Of a stretch of 64,000 nucleotides of DNA, positions 17,845-27,108 are shown piece after piece. Each line of letters begins with the position of its first letter. The first letter of the stretch is position 1. Below the pieces are notes generated by a model, which worked only from the letters and a program-made list of their open reading frames with translations, had not been told where the DNA came from and ran no database searches. The position numbers were made by a program, and so were the translations under genes. Source of the DNA: Psychrobacter aquaticus CMS 56 (GTDB taxonomy: Bacteria; Pseudomonadota; Gammaproteobacteria; Pseudomonadales; Moraxellaceae); the NCBI RefSeq assembly GCF_000471625.1, contig NZ_AUSW01000035.1, forward strand, positions 62,001-126,000, given 5' to 3'.

Positions 17845-18914
17845 TATTCTTTTTCCTTCTTAAGACGATCAAGTACGCCAATGATGCCGTTAGGTAAAAA
17901 TAAAGTAACCACCACAAATAATCCGCCGAGAATAAGTAACCAAAACTCCGGATAGGCGACGGTAAAATACGTTTTAATCACATTGACTGTACCAGCGCCT
18001 ATAATGGCACCAATTAATGAACCTCTGCCTCCAGCAGCCACCCAGACTGCCATCTCGATAGAGTTGACGGGATTCATCTCGCCTGGATTAATGATGCCAA
18101 CTTGCGGTACATAGAGAGCACCAGCGATACCAGCTATTATTGCAGACAATACCCAAGCTGAAAGTTTGTACCAAAGCGTGCGATAGCCTAGATATTGCAA
18201 GCGATTTTCACTATCACGAATGGCACCGAGCACGCGCCCATAAGGCTGGCTCATAAGATAGCGTAGCCCAAGATATGACAGTAGCAGCGCCAAAGCGGTC
18301 GTAAAGCACAGCACAGCCCTCGTTGAAGAAGCAGTGATGTCATAACCTAATAGCGTCGTAAAACCTGTGAAGCCATTGTTACCACCAAAGCCTGTTTCGT
18401 TACGGAAGAATAATAAGGCTGCCGCGTAGGTCATGGCCTGAGTAATAATCGAAAAATAAACCCCTTTGATTTTTGAGCGAAAGGCAAAAAAACCAAATAT
18501 AAAAGCGACCAGACCTGGAACTAGTACCACTAGAGCCATGGCCCACCAGAAATGTTGAGTGCCTGCCCAATACCACGGCAATTCGGTCCAACTTAAGAAA
18601 CGCATAAAGTCTGGCAAGCCCGTGCCAGCAGTTTCTCGCGTCAAGTACATACCAAAGGCATAACCTCCTAGTGCAAAGTAAAGACCATGACCTAAGCTTA
18701 GGATGCCCGCATAGCCCCAGACCAAGTCTAAAGCCAGTGCTACCATGGCGAGCGCCATTATTTTCCCAATCAAAGTTATCCAGTAAGCAGATAGGTGAAA
18801 ACTAGAGGTTTCAGGTAATAAATGGAGCCAAGGTAATATCAGCAGCACCAAAAAGCACAAACCAATCAAAATGGCATTACGTGGGGAATCAGATAATAGT
18901 TGAGCGAAACGCAT
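17844..18914 (-). CDS. urtC: Urea ABC transporter permease UrtC
   Basis: A 356-residue LivM/UrtC-type permease with about nine to ten membrane helices. The conserved loop region includes YAGILSLGHGLYFALGGYAFGMYL, FFAFRSKIKGVYFSIITQAM and VGIINPGEMNPVNSIEMAVWVAAGGRGSL-type sequence. It pairs with UrtB to form the urea channel. It starts 10 bp after urtB and ends overlapping urtD by one base, so the genes are tightly coupled. Confidence 0.96.
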   Translation of the reverse strand: MRFAQLLSDSPRNAILIGLCFLVLLILPWLHLLPETSSFHLSAYWITLIGKIMALAMVALALDLVWGYAGILSLGHGLYFALGGYAFGMYLTRETAGTGLPDFMRFLSWTELPWYWAGTQHFWWAMALVVLVPGLVAFIFGFFAFRSKIKGVYFSIITQAMTYAAALLFFRNETGFGGNNGFTGFTTLLGYDITASSTRAVLCFTTALALLLSYLGLRYLMSQPYGRVLGAIRDSENRLQYLGYRTLWYKLSAWVLSAIIAGIAGALYVPQVGIINPGEMNPVNSIEMAVWVAAGGRGSLIGAIIGAGTVNVIKTYFTVAYPEFWLLILGGLFVVVTLFLPNGIIGVLDRLKKEKE

Positions 18915-18924
18915 AAGGTTCTCC

Positions 18925-20703
18925 TTAGTCTACAAAACGGCCTTTGAGGGCGAATAAACCTTGTGGACGTTTTTGAATAAACAAAATCACAAGAACCAGT
19001 AACACAATCTTAGCCATCACAGCACCAATGCCAATCTCAAGCACAGTACCACTGATACCAAGACCTAAGGATGCTAATACCGCGCCCCACACTTGCCCAA
19101 CACCGCCAACGACGACAACTAAAAATGCATCAATAATATAAGTCTGACCTAAGTCAGGTCCGACATTGCCCACTTGCGCTAAAGCACAGCCAGCGAGACC
19201 TGCTAGACCGGAGCCAAGACCAAAAGCCAACATATCGATGCGGGCAGATGAGATGCCAACCGCACGGGCCATTTGCCGATTTTGAGTCACAGCGCGCACA
19301 AATAGCCCGAAGCGAGTCTTGTTAAGTAAGTACACCAGCAGCATAAGAATGATGATAGTAAAGCCGATGATAGCGATGCGGTTGAAGGGGAGTACAAGGC
19401 TGGAGGATACTTGATAGGCCCCGCTCAACCACTCGACATTGCTGACTTCAACGTTTTGCGCACCAAATATCATCCTTACCAACTGCATAAGAATCAGACT
19501 GACACCAAAGGTTGCCAGTAAGGTTTCAAGCTCACGACCATAAAGTGGTCGAATAATGATCCGTTCGATAACCATGCCAATAATGGCACTGACTAAGAAA
19601 GCGACGGGTATAGCAGCAACCAGATACCACCCTGTCATACTGGGAAAATAAGCTTGAAACAGATTTTGCACCACATAAGTGGAGTAAGCACCAATCATAA
19701 TCAGCTCACCGTGAGCCATATTGATGACACCAAGCAGCCCAAAGGTAATGGCAAGCCCTAAAGCGGCGAGAAGTAAGATACTCGCAGTGCTAAGACCGGT
19801 GAAAAGATGACCGATCCAAGTACTGATGGTAATGCGCTGCTCAATACTATCTTCAGCGTCTATCAACGCAGACTGGAGTACAGGATCGATATCATCTGCC
19901 GCCAATGCCTTTTTAACATCAACCAAGACTTGTGGGCTATCGCTATTGGCAAGCACGGTAAGCGCGGCAGTTTGCTTGGCGACGTCGCCATCCCTAAAAT
20001 CAATCCTCGCTTGCAAGATACTTAATGCCGTTTTGACATCGGCGTCTTCCTCATTAGCGGCAGCAGCGCTTATAAGTGCTGGATCTAGCTGTTCGATATT
20101 GTCCGCTAAGATGGCTACTGCCTGCATACGTTGCGTAGGATCGTTTGACTCAAGCTTAACCTTGGCTTGTCCAAATACTAAAGCTGAGCGCAGTGCATTG
20201 GTCAAAGTCACTTGCGCCAAGTCGCTGGGCCACTCTGTGGTCAGCTGCTTAGCAGGGTAAGTAAATAACTCATCTTCGTTGTTAAGTAGGTAAGTTTGTC
20301 CGCCATTGCCTTGGTATAACTCATCATTTTTTATCAGCTCAACCAAAGTATCTAAACTTTCAACCGATCCGGGCCATTGATTGAGCATGGTTTGGCGCTT
20401 AGTGAAGTCTGCAGCAACAAATTGTTCAATAGCATCTTCTTTGCCTGTCGCAAGATCAGCTGACGTAGTCAAAGATTTTTCGTTTTGAGCAAGTAAGGTA
20501 TCGCCACTAGTGGCATTAGCGGTCGCTGCTACAGTATTGAGAGATATCCCCTCATCGTGGCTGTGTGCTAATGGTGTCTCATGAGCATGAGTAGGTGATG
20601 CAATAGAGACGAGGATGAGCGTTAAGGATAGTAAGATGATTGCAAAAGTTTTATTAGAATCATTGGCTTGCGCGTCACTTTTAGAATAGGAATAATGTGA
20701 CAT
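18925..20703 (-). CDS. urtB: Urea ABC transporter permease UrtB with large periplasmic N-terminal domain
   Basis: 592 residues. A signal-like helix (IILLSLTLILVSIASPTHAH) is followed by a roughly 270-residue soluble domain. That domain is Ala/Asp-rich and made of helical repeats (AADIDPVLQSALIDAEDSIE), with a small His cluster (HAHETPLAHSHDE). The LivH/UrtB permease follows from about residue 295 (ASILLLAALGLAITFGLLGV, INMAHGELIMIGAYSTYVVQ, LAGCALAQVGNVGPDLGQTY). Such N-terminal domains are known in proteobacterial UrtB but absent from short cyanobacterial forms. It starts 125 bp after urtA and forms the channel with UrtC. Confidence 0.95.
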   Translation of the reverse strand: MSHYSYSKSDAQANDSNKTFAIILLSLTLILVSIASPTHAHETPLAHSHDEGISLNTVAATANATSGDTLLAQNEKSLTTSADLATGKEDAIEQFVAADFTKRQTMLNQWPGSVESLDTLVELIKNDELYQGNGGQTYLLNNEDELFTYPAKQLTTEWPSDLAQVTLTNALRSALVFGQAKVKLESNDPTQRMQAVAILADNIEQLDPALISAAAANEEDADVKTALSILQARIDFRDGDVAKQTAALTVLANSDSPQVLVDVKKALAADDIDPVLQSALIDAEDSIEQRITISTWIGHLFTGLSTASILLLAALGLAITFGLLGVINMAHGELIMIGAYSTYVVQNLFQAYFPSMTGWYLVAAIPVAFLVSAIIGMVIERIIIRPLYGRELETLLATFGVSLILMQLVRMIFGAQNVEVSNVEWLSGAYQVSSSLVLPFNRIAIIGFTIIILMLLVYLLNKTRFGLFVRAVTQNRQMARAVGISSARIDMLAFGLGSGLAGLAGCALAQVGNVGPDLGQTYIIDAFLVVVVGGVGQVWGAVLASLGLGISGTVLEIGIGAVMAKIVLLVLVILFIQKRPQGLFALKGRFVD

Positions 20704-20828
20704 GATGGCTCCTTTTGTACAGTCAACACACCTCTAACCTCTACTGGAAATTGTTTTTATCAGTAGAGAAGCTAAAGGGGTGCTGGTATTAATACCACTA
20801 AGGGACTAGAGTTTATGTGACCATAAAC

Positions 20829-22193
20829 TTATTTAGGGATGTACTGACTCCATGGCTCAGCCCGAATGACTGTTGGTGTTTTGCTGATCACATCGAACTG
20901 CCCATCGGTACGAATTTGACCGATCATGACAGGCTTCCATAGGTGATGGTTTTCTTCATCCATTTTCAGTGTATACCCTGATGGCGCATCAAAAGTCTGA
21001 CCTCCCATACTAATACGCACTTTATCGACATTAGTCGTACCTGCTTTTTCGACTGCTTGTTTCCACATATTGATACCCACGTATGTGGCTTCCATAGGAT
21101 CGTTCGTCACGACTTTCTCAGCATTGGGTAGCTTATGATCCAGCGCATATTTCTTATACTTTTTGGTGAAGTCGCTGTTGACGGGGTTTTTGACTGACAT
21201 AAAGTAGTTCCATGACGCTAAATGCCCTTGCAATAAGCTGGTATCGATACCGCGAAGCTCTTCTTCTCCTACTGAGAATGCCATGACTGGGATATCAGAG
21301 GCTTTAATACCTTGGTTGGCAAGCTCTCGATAAAAGGGTACGTTTGAGTCCCCATTAATGGTAGAGATAACCGCCGTCTTTTTACCCGTCGAGAAACTCT
21401 TAATATTGCCAACAATGGTCTGATAGTTGCTGAACCCAAAAGGAGTGTACTCTTCCATGATGTCTGTTTCTGCAACCCCTTTAGACTTCAAAAAAGCCCG
21501 TAAGATCTGGTTAGTAGTACGAGGATAGACATAGTCTGTGCCAAGTAAGACAAAGCGTTCTGCACTACCACCCTCTGGGCTCATTAAATATTCAACGGCA
21601 GGAATGGCTTGTTGGTTAGGTGCCGCGCCAGTATAAAAAATATTTTCTGACTGCTCTTGACCCTCGTACTGCACCGGATAAAACATCAAACCGTTTAGTT
21701 CTTCAACGACAGGCAGCACTGACTTACGTGACACAGATGTCCAACCACCAAATATTACATCGACTTTATCTTGGGTTAACAACTGACGAGCTTTTTCAGC
21801 GAATAACGGCCAATCAGAAGCGGGATCTACAACGATTGGCTCTAGTTGCTTACCTAACACACCACCATTGGCATTAATTTCATCAATGGTCATGAGCGCC
21901 GTATCTTTTAATGATGTTTCAGAGATGGCCATCGTTCCAGATAAAGAATGCAAGATACCTACTTTGATGGTGTCACCATCTGCCGCAGGGGTAGCTGTCG
22001 TCTCAGAGGTTTCCGTTTTTGTGGCGGTAGAATTGGTTTCTGCACTGGTTTCCGCAGGTTTTTGACAACCTATAAGACTTAAGCTGCCGACAACAGCTAC
22101 TGCTAGCAGAGACAAACGCGATGTCAATTTTGAGTCGATACGATAGTTTGTATTGATAGGAGTAGCAGTGATAAGCGTTGGCAATAAAGACAT
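20829..22193 (-). CDS. urtA: Urea ABC transporter substrate-binding lipoprotein UrtA
   Basis: About 454 residues from the ATG at 22193, which has a GGAGA ribosome-binding site; the longer upstream frame lacks one. A lipoprotein signal ends in the lipobox LIGC, followed by a Thr/Glu-rich linker. The type I periplasmic binding fold follows (IKVGILHSLSGTMAISETSL, DEINANGGVLGKQLEPIVVDPASDW, VDVIFGGWTSVSRKSVLPVVEE, VQYEGQEQSENIFYTGAAPNQQ). These motifs are those of UrtA/FmdD-like urea or short-chain amide binders rather than LivJ. It is the first gene of the urea block and lies behind candidate nitrogen-control sites. Confidence 0.95.
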   Translation of the reverse strand: MSLLPTLITATPINTNYRIDSKLTSRLSLLAVAVVGSLSLIGCQKPAETSAETNSTATKTETSETTATPAADGDTIKVGILHSLSGTMAISETSLKDTALMTIDEINANGGVLGKQLEPIVVDPASDWPLFAEKARQLLTQDKVDVIFGGWTSVSRKSVLPVVEELNGLMFYPVQYEGQEQSENIFYTGAAPNQQAIPAVEYLMSPEGGSAERFVLLGTDYVYPRTTNQILRAFLKSKGVAETDIMEEYTPFGFSNYQTIVGNIKSFSTGKKTAVISTINGDSNVPFYRELANQGIKASDIPVMAFSVGEEELRGIDTSLLQGHLASWNYFMSVKNPVNSDFTKKYKKYALDHKLPNAEKVVTNDPMEATYVGINMWKQAVEKAGTTNVDKVRISMGGQTFDAPSGYTLKMDEENHHLWKPVMIGQIRTDGQFDVISKTPTVIRAEPWSQYIPK

Positions 22194-22266
22194 ATATTTC
22201 TCCAGAAAGATAAAGTAGCAGCCTAGTAGGCCGAGTGAACGAACCATTCCTAACCATTATTAATAC

Positions 22267-22283
22267 TTCAATATCTATGCCAA
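22267..22283 (-). promoter_or_regulatory. Candidate sigma-54 promoter of urtA
   Basis: On the minus strand the sequence reads TTGGCATAGATATTGAA, against the sigma-54 consensus TTGGCAC-N4-TTGCA. The GG at -24 is intact and the -12 element is GA instead of GC. The predicted transcript would start about 64 bases before the urtA ATG. It is a weak match, but it lies directly downstream of NtrC-like half-sites. Confidence 0.35.
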
Positions 22284-22301
22284 TATAAAATACAAACTAA
22301 A

Positions 22302-22379
22302 TGCACCAATATCGGTCTTTATCAGGAGCTATGGCGCTTTATTGCACCATAATTGATTTTTATCATTTTCTATGCACCA
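22302..22379. promoter_or_regulatory. Cluster of three NtrC-like TGCACCA half-sites upstream of urtA
   Basis: TGCACCA occurs at 22302-22308, 22343-22349 and 22373-22379, all in the same orientation and roughly three to four helical turns apart. The NtrC box consensus is a TGCACCA/TGGTGCA dyad; here the second half of each is poor. The position 109-186 bp upstream of the urtA start is where NtrC enhancers are expected. Confidence 0.35.
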
Positions 22380-22755
22380 CAAGTGTCTATTTTAGGGAAC
22401 CAAAGCTGTGTGAGTTATGCTGAACAAATCATAGAGGTAAACTGGGTAAACTAACCATCGTAACAAGAGATTATTATGACCAAGAAGTGGTTGAAGAGGA
22501 GCGAAATTTTTGAAAAAAAGCGATGGTGTACTTTGCGAATGAGGAATATTGAGAAGCAGTTTGAGAGACTGTTTTAGTGAGGCAGGACATAGGAGCTATG
22601 CCCGCAGTAACAATTAGTGAAATACGCCTTTATTGAAGTTAATCGGTAAATGTTTAGTGTTGTTAACCTGTGCCGTGTATTAAATGTGAGTCCATGATGA
22701 CAAATCGTGATGATTTATAAAGAGGCCAAGCTAAAATTTAGCGATTTGCCATTGT
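22380..22755. other. Intergenic region between urtA promoter and LysR gene
   Basis: About 375 bp without a supported gene. A 33-codon plus-strand frame (22476-22577, Lys/Arg-rich) has no convincing ribosome-binding site or homology. No terminator with a T-tract was seen for the converging LysR gene. Confidence 0.35.
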
Positions 22756-23658
22756 TTATAATAAACGCATCATCTTATTTAAAAAGTCAGCAGCCTGTTT
22801 ATGCTGATTCTCTCGATACGCCCAATGATGTTCGACATCGTAGCTTGCCTCATTGGGCAGTAATATTTTCATCAGTCCCATGCCTTCATAACGCCTCGCG
22901 AGATCACGCGGCAAGTACCCAATATGATGACCTGCAAGAATAAGCTGTGCAGTTGCCTCCATATGGTAAGTGGTAGCACTTAACGTCTTAGGGCGGATGT
23001 GATTGATATTATGATCGACCACATAACCTCTCTTTATCCATGGATAATTCTGTTCTAAATTCTCAAGAGTTAATCCTTCTGAGTTATAAAATAACCGATG
23101 CTCGCGCCCGCAGCAAACCACTTGTTTTTCAACGAATGCTGGTTGAAACGTAAGTAAAGGTGGAAAGCTGCCAAAATAGCCCACGCCAATGTCACTTTCG
23201 TTGCTTAAGAGCTTTTCTAACATGCTCTCAGGGCTTTGTACATCAATAGAAAAGTGTATCAGTGGGTTGTCACGGTAGCTACTGGCGAGACGCTGTCTAA
23301 GCGCATCATAAAAAAACTTGGGCATCTGATCAATCAAGCAAAGCCTAATGTGCCCGCCGTGAACGGAGTCTAGTTGCTTAATATAATGCAGCTGATGTTG
23401 GAAATTAGCGACCGATTCGGTGAAGCCTAAACAAGCTTCATAGACAGCAGCGCCATCTTCCGTCAGCTTAAAGCCTGCTCGACCACGGTGGCAGAGTGTC
23501 ATCCCCAAACGGTCTTCTAAGTGAGTCAAATGTCCACTAATCACCGAGGTAGTGACATTCAAGCGCGACTGAGCGGCAGTCACGCCTTGACACTCTACGA
23601 TAGCCATAAAACTACGTAATGTTTTAATATCTATTTTTATCAGCTCATCTAATATCAT
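22756..23658 (-). CDS. LysR-family transcriptional regulator (GbuR-like)
   Basis: A 300-residue LysR regulator with AAGGAGG just before its ATG. The winged helix-turn-helix lies at about residues 8-67 (DIKTLRSFMAIVECQGVTAA, LEDRLGMTLCHRGRAGFKLT). The effector domain follows (GGHIRLCLIDQM, ESDIGVGYFGSFPP, AGHHIGYLPRDLARRYEGMG). It is divergent from the ureohydrolase gene, as gbuR is from gbuA in Pseudomonas aeruginosa, so it probably controls the guanidino-compound cluster in response to a pathway intermediate. The effector is unknown. Confidence 0.88.
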   Translation of the reverse strand: MILDELIKIDIKTLRSFMAIVECQGVTAAQSRLNVTTSVISGHLTHLEDRLGMTLCHRGRAGFKLTEDGAAVYEACLGFTESVANFQHQLHYIKQLDSVHGGHIRLCLIDQMPKFFYDALRQRLASSYRDNPLIHFSIDVQSPESMLEKLLSNESDIGVGYFGSFPPLLTFQPAFVEKQVVCCGREHRLFYNSEGLTLENLEQNYPWIKRGYVVDHNINHIRPKTLSATTYHMEATAQLILAGHHIGYLPRDLARRYEGMGLMKILLPNEASYDVEHHWAYRENQHKQAADFLNKMMRLL

Positions 23659-23882
23659 GAATGCCTCCTTATTTTTTTAATAACTTATTGCCTTGGCAAC
23701 GCACTTCCTCGCTCAATACCATCTTACACAAACTTCTGTTAATAACTGACAAAGCTATTTTACTACGAAAAATCAGAAGTTTACTTCTAAATTTTACCAT
23801 GGTTCCTTCCCTTGTATTTATGTATTGTCAATTGTATGTAGCAAATTGTGTATATAAATCAAAGAAAATAGGGAAGTAACTT
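23659..23882. promoter_or_regulatory. Divergent promoter region between the LysR gene and the ureohydrolase gene
   Basis: A 224-bp AT-rich spacer serving two divergent genes. A small dyad CAATT-N10-AATTG (23829-23848) lies about 35 bp before the gbuA-like ATG and fits the T-N11-A style of LysR sites, but it is short and AT-rich. The gbuA-like gene has a GGGAAG ribosome-binding site. Confidence 0.3.
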
Positions 23883-24851
23883 ATGACATTCAATCAACCA
23901 TTAAGCGGCAACGATATGCCAAGATTTGGTGGCTTCGCTTCTATGATGCGCTTGCCAACGCAGGCCGATGCCGAAGGGTTAGACGTAGCATTTGTTGGTG
24001 TGCCTTTAGACATTGGGGCATCAAACCGTAGTGGCGCAAGATTGGGTCCTAGACAGATCCGTGATGAGTCAAGAATGATTCGTCCTTACAATGTGGCCAC
24101 GCGTGCCGCTCCTTTCGAGTCATTGCAAGTTGCTGATATCGGCGATGTACCTATCAATACGTTTAACCTGCTAAAAAGCGTCGATATCATCGAAAAATTC
24201 TATACAGAAAAAGTCGTTAAACATGGCGCTATCCCTTTGACATTGGGCGGCGATCATACCATCGCACTGCCTATCTTACGTGCCCTTGCCAAAAAACACG
24301 GCCCTGTCGGTATGGTGCATATCGATGCTCATGCTGATATCAATGATGATATGTTTGGCGAAAAAATCGCCCACGGCACACCGTTTCGCCGCGCTGTTGA
24401 AGAGAACCTAATCGATGGTAATCGTGTGGTACAGATTGGCTTACGTGGTACAGGCTATAGTGCCGAAGAGTTTGATTGGTCAACTCAGCAAGGCTTTCGG
24501 GTCGTGCCTGCTGAAGAGTGCTGGTATAAGTCGTTGACACCACTCATGGCGGAAGTACGCGAAAAACTGGGCGACGGTCCGGTTTACTTGAGTTTCGATA
24601 TCGATGGCATTGACCCTGCATTTGCACCTGGTACGGGCACCGCTGAGATCGGTGGTCTGACATCGACGCAAGGAATAGAAATCATTCGCGGTATGCGCGG
24701 CCTTGATGTGGTTGGTGGTGATTTGGTAGAAGTATCACCCCCTTACGATCCATTTGGTAACACTTCTGTGTTGGCTGCGAACTTATTGTTCGAGATGCTA
24801 TGTATCCTACCAGGCGTGCGCTATGACGATAAGGTCAAAGCAATCTACTAG
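23883..24851 (+). CDS. gbuA: Arginase/agmatinase-family ureohydrolase, probably guanidinobutyrase
   Basis: A 322-residue binuclear manganese hydrolase that releases urea from a guanidino compound. Metal ligands are H125 (GGDHTI), D148/H150/D152 (HIDAHADIND) and D239/D241 (SFDIDGIDPAFAPGTG). The substrate-loop sequence HGTPFRRAVEE and the end motif GGDLVEVSPPYDPFGNT match guanidinobutyrase/guanidinopropionase rather than arginase. The neighbours (LysR regulator, 2-ketoarginine decarboxylase, aldehyde dehydrogenase) favour 4-guanidinobutyrate, giving GABA plus urea. Guanidinopropionate, agmatine or guanidine itself cannot be excluded from sequence alone. Confidence 0.85.
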   Translation: MTFNQPLSGNDMPRFGGFASMMRLPTQADAEGLDVAFVGVPLDIGASNRSGARLGPRQIRDESRMIRPYNVATRAAPFESLQVADIGDVPINTFNLLKSVDIIEKFYTEKVVKHGAIPLTLGGDHTIALPILRALAKKHGPVGMVHIDAHADINDDMFGEKIAHGTPFRRAVEENLIDGNRVVQIGLRGTGYSAEEFDWSTQQGFRVVPAEECWYKSLTPLMAEVREKLGDGPVYLSFDIDGIDPAFAPGTGTAEIGGLTSTQGIEIIRGMRGLDVVGGDLVEVSPPYDPFGNTSVLAANLLFEMLCILPGVRYDDKVKAIY

Positions 24852-24982
24852 CAACAGCTACTGATTGATTAGATTTGGCGCATAGAGCAGTTATCCCAAT
24901 ACGGTATATGAGCGGATAGCTGCATCGTCACCAGTGTGCTTGAGATGCTGGTATTAATACAATTCGGTTAAGGAAGACCCCA

Positions 24983-26329
24983 ATGAGTAAATCTTTTTCA
25001 TTTTTTGGTCAAGACACGCTCTCTCCAAATGAGGCTGGGCATAGTCTAGGATCGATTGGTACATTCGCACTGTGGTTTGGTGCCAATATTGTAGTGACAA
25101 CCATTTTAACTGGGATGTTACTGGTACCTGATCTACGCTTTAGCACGGCTATCACAACTGTACTTATTGGCTCGTTGATTGGGGCAATTCCGCTGCTATT
25201 AGTCGGTTTGATGGGTCAGCGCACTGGTCTGCCATCGATGGTATTGACGCGCCGAGCTTATGGGCCATTGGGCAGCCAGTTGATCTCATTAGTCAATATG
25301 GGTGTACTTATCGCGTGGAGCTGTATTCAGGCTTTGCTTGCGGGTATGAGTCTCGATTACGCGGTTGAAGCGACCACAGGTTATAGCAATCTGCCGCTGT
25401 TTGTTATTTTGTGCGAGACAGTCGTGGTAATGATCGTGCTACGTGGTCATCTCGGTATTGAGCTTGTCGAACGCTGGGCAGCATTAGCCATGGCGGGTCT
25501 AACTGTCGTGGTGCTTTATCAGCTGAATCAACATTATGATGTCTCTACATTGTTTGAGATGCCCGTTGAGTCACGTAATGGCATTACGTTAGGTATTGCC
25601 TTCGATATTGTCATCGCCACAGCGTTTTCTTGGATGTCTTCGGCAGCGGATTACAATCGCAATTGTAAGACTGCAAAGATTGCCATATGGGGTACTTACT
25701 TCGGCTACATCATGGCAGCCATCGTTGCCATGGGTCTGGGTGCAACGATCTCAGGACTTTCTATTATGTATGGTATGGAGCAGACTTATGATCCGACACG
25801 CTTGCTTGCTGACTTTGGTTTTGGTTTGCCAGCAGCACTGGTTATTTTCTTCTCAGTCATGACCACCAATGTCATGGCAGTCTATAGTGCAACGCTATCG
25901 TGCATGAACATTAAACCTAATATGAGCTTTTGGAAACCAGCGCTAATCATTGGTTTGGTCACTATTTTTGGCGCGCTGATTCCGGGTATTTTAGATCAGT
26001 TCCAAAACTTCTTATTGATTGTAGGCGCGCTATTTATCCCCGCATTCTCAGTCATGATTGTCGATTATTACCTAGTGGGTCGAGAAGGCTATACGGCAAA
26101 GCTAATTGATGCCACTCATCAATTGGGACGTCCTACTGCCAAAATTGCGATTGCAGCTTACGTGATTGGCGCGGCTCTAGCAGCTTACTGGACATTGATT
26201 GCACCGCCGTCTTTTGGCGCCTCCTTACCTGTCTTTATTATCACGGGCGGATTGTACTGGCTAGGCGCTACTGTCTTTACTCGTTCTAGTGATGCTGTTA
26301 CTTCAGCTCAAGAGGAGGAGGCATTATGA
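24983..26329 (+). CDS. NCS1-family (CodB-like) permease
   Basis: A 448-residue inner-membrane transporter with about 12 helices. NCS1 features are the N-terminal PNEAGHSLGSIGTFALWFGANI, followed by VGLMGQRTGLPSMVLTRRAYG, AFSWMSSAADYNRNCK and, near the end, MIVDYYLVGREGY. Characterised members import cytosine, purines, hydantoins or thiamine precursors by cation symport. Its place between the ureohydrolase and hydrolase genes suggests a guanidino or related nitrogen compound as substrate, which is an inference. It overlaps the nitrilase-family gene by 4 bp (ATGA). Confidence 0.85.
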   Translation: MSKSFSFFGQDTLSPNEAGHSLGSIGTFALWFGANIVVTTILTGMLLVPDLRFSTAITTVLIGSLIGAIPLLLVGLMGQRTGLPSMVLTRRAYGPLGSQLISLVNMGVLIAWSCIQALLAGMSLDYAVEATTGYSNLPLFVILCETVVVMIVLRGHLGIELVERWAALAMAGLTVVVLYQLNQHYDVSTLFEMPVESRNGITLGIAFDIVIATAFSWMSSAADYNRNCKTAKIAIWGTYFGYIMAAIVAMGLGATISGLSIMYGMEQTYDPTRLLADFGFGLPAALVIFFSVMTTNVMAVYSATLSCMNIKPNMSFWKPALIIGLVTIFGALIPGILDQFQNFLLIVGALFIPAFSVMIVDYYLVGREGYTAKLIDATHQLGRPTAKIAIAAYVIGAALAAYWTLIAPPSFGASLPVFIITGGLYWLGATVFTRSSDAVTSAQEEEAL

Positions 26330-27108
26330 AATTGATGATTGCACAAACGAACCCCGTGTGGGCAGAACCCACGACCAATTTGGAGGCTTTAGAGTCACTC
26401 TGTCGCCTAGCTGTAGAGGCAAAAGTAGATCTGCTCGCACTGCCAGAGTTAGCATTTACAGGCTATAACATTTTTGAACGTCTTGATGCTTTGGCAGAGG
26501 CGATTGATGGTTCAATTGTTACGGCAGTTGCTAGTCTCGCTGATAAATATGGCCTGTATGTACTGTTCGGGCTTGCCGAACGGCGACCGAATGGCGAGCT
26601 GAGTAACGCGGCCATTCTAATAGATGATCACGGACAACACATCGCGACCTATGACAAGCGTTACTTATGGGATCGCGAACATCAGTTTTTTACAGCAGGT
26701 AAAGAGTCCTGCGTGGTCGATACTCGTTTTGGCAAATTGGGATTGATGATTTGTTATGACAATGAGTTTCCAGAAGTAGCAAGAGAGCTGGCCCAAGCAG
26801 GTGCACAAATAATCCTGTCACCGACAGCAAATATGCTGCCAAATGCAGAGCGGCAGGTACTGCAAATTCGTACTCGAGCTATAGATAATCAGTGTTTTGT
26901 CGCTTGTATTAACCGCTCGGGTGTGGAAGAAAGTCTGCATTATTGTGGTAACAGTATCGTCGCAGGTCCTGATGGTGAAGTGCTTGGCAGACTTGGTTTA
27001 GCGCCTGGTACTGTGATAGTAGATATTGATCTTGCCCGTATTGATGAGAGTCGCACGCACCAAGATTATCTTAAAGATCTACGGATTTTTGATGGAGCTG
27101 ACTTATGA
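26326..27108 (+). CDS. Carbon-nitrogen hydrolase (nitrilase superfamily amidase)
   Basis: 260 residues with the complete Glu-Lys-Cys triad: E41 (LPELAFTGYN), K111 (YDKRYLW) and C143 (MICYDNEFPE). A second conserved Glu lies in the same Cys motif. It is cytoplasmic. Its start overlaps the NCS1 permease stop, and its stop overlaps the MBL gene start, both as ATGA, so the three are translationally coupled. The substrate is unknown. In the arginine 2-monooxygenase route 4-guanidinobutyramide is hydrolysed to 4-guanidinobutyrate, which would feed the neighbouring ureohydrolase, but no monooxygenase gene is visible here. Confidence 0.88.
   Translation: MKLMIAQTNPVWAEPTTNLEALESLCRLAVEAKVDLLALPELAFTGYNIFERLDALAEAIDGSIVTAVASLADKYGLYVLFGLAERRPNGELSNAAILIDDHGQHIATYDKRYLWDREHQFFTAGKESCVVDTRFGKLGLMICYDNEFPEVARELAQAGAQIILSPTANMLPNAERQVLQIRTRAIDNQCFVACINRSGVEESLHYCGNSIVAGPDGEVLGRLGLAPGTVIVDIDLARIDESRTHQDYLKDLRIFDGADL

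Noticed and set aside
22476-22577. 33-codon Lys/Arg-rich frame upstream of urtA
   Set aside because: It has no convincing ribosome-binding site, no recognisable motif, and its length is expected by chance.
20781-24960. Identical 15-mer TGCTGGTATTAATAC at 20781-20795 (urtA-urtB gap) and 24946-24960 (before the NCS1 permease)
   Set aside because: An AT-rich 15-mer repeat is expected about by chance in 64 kb; only the first copy extends into a palindrome (TGGTATTAATACCA).
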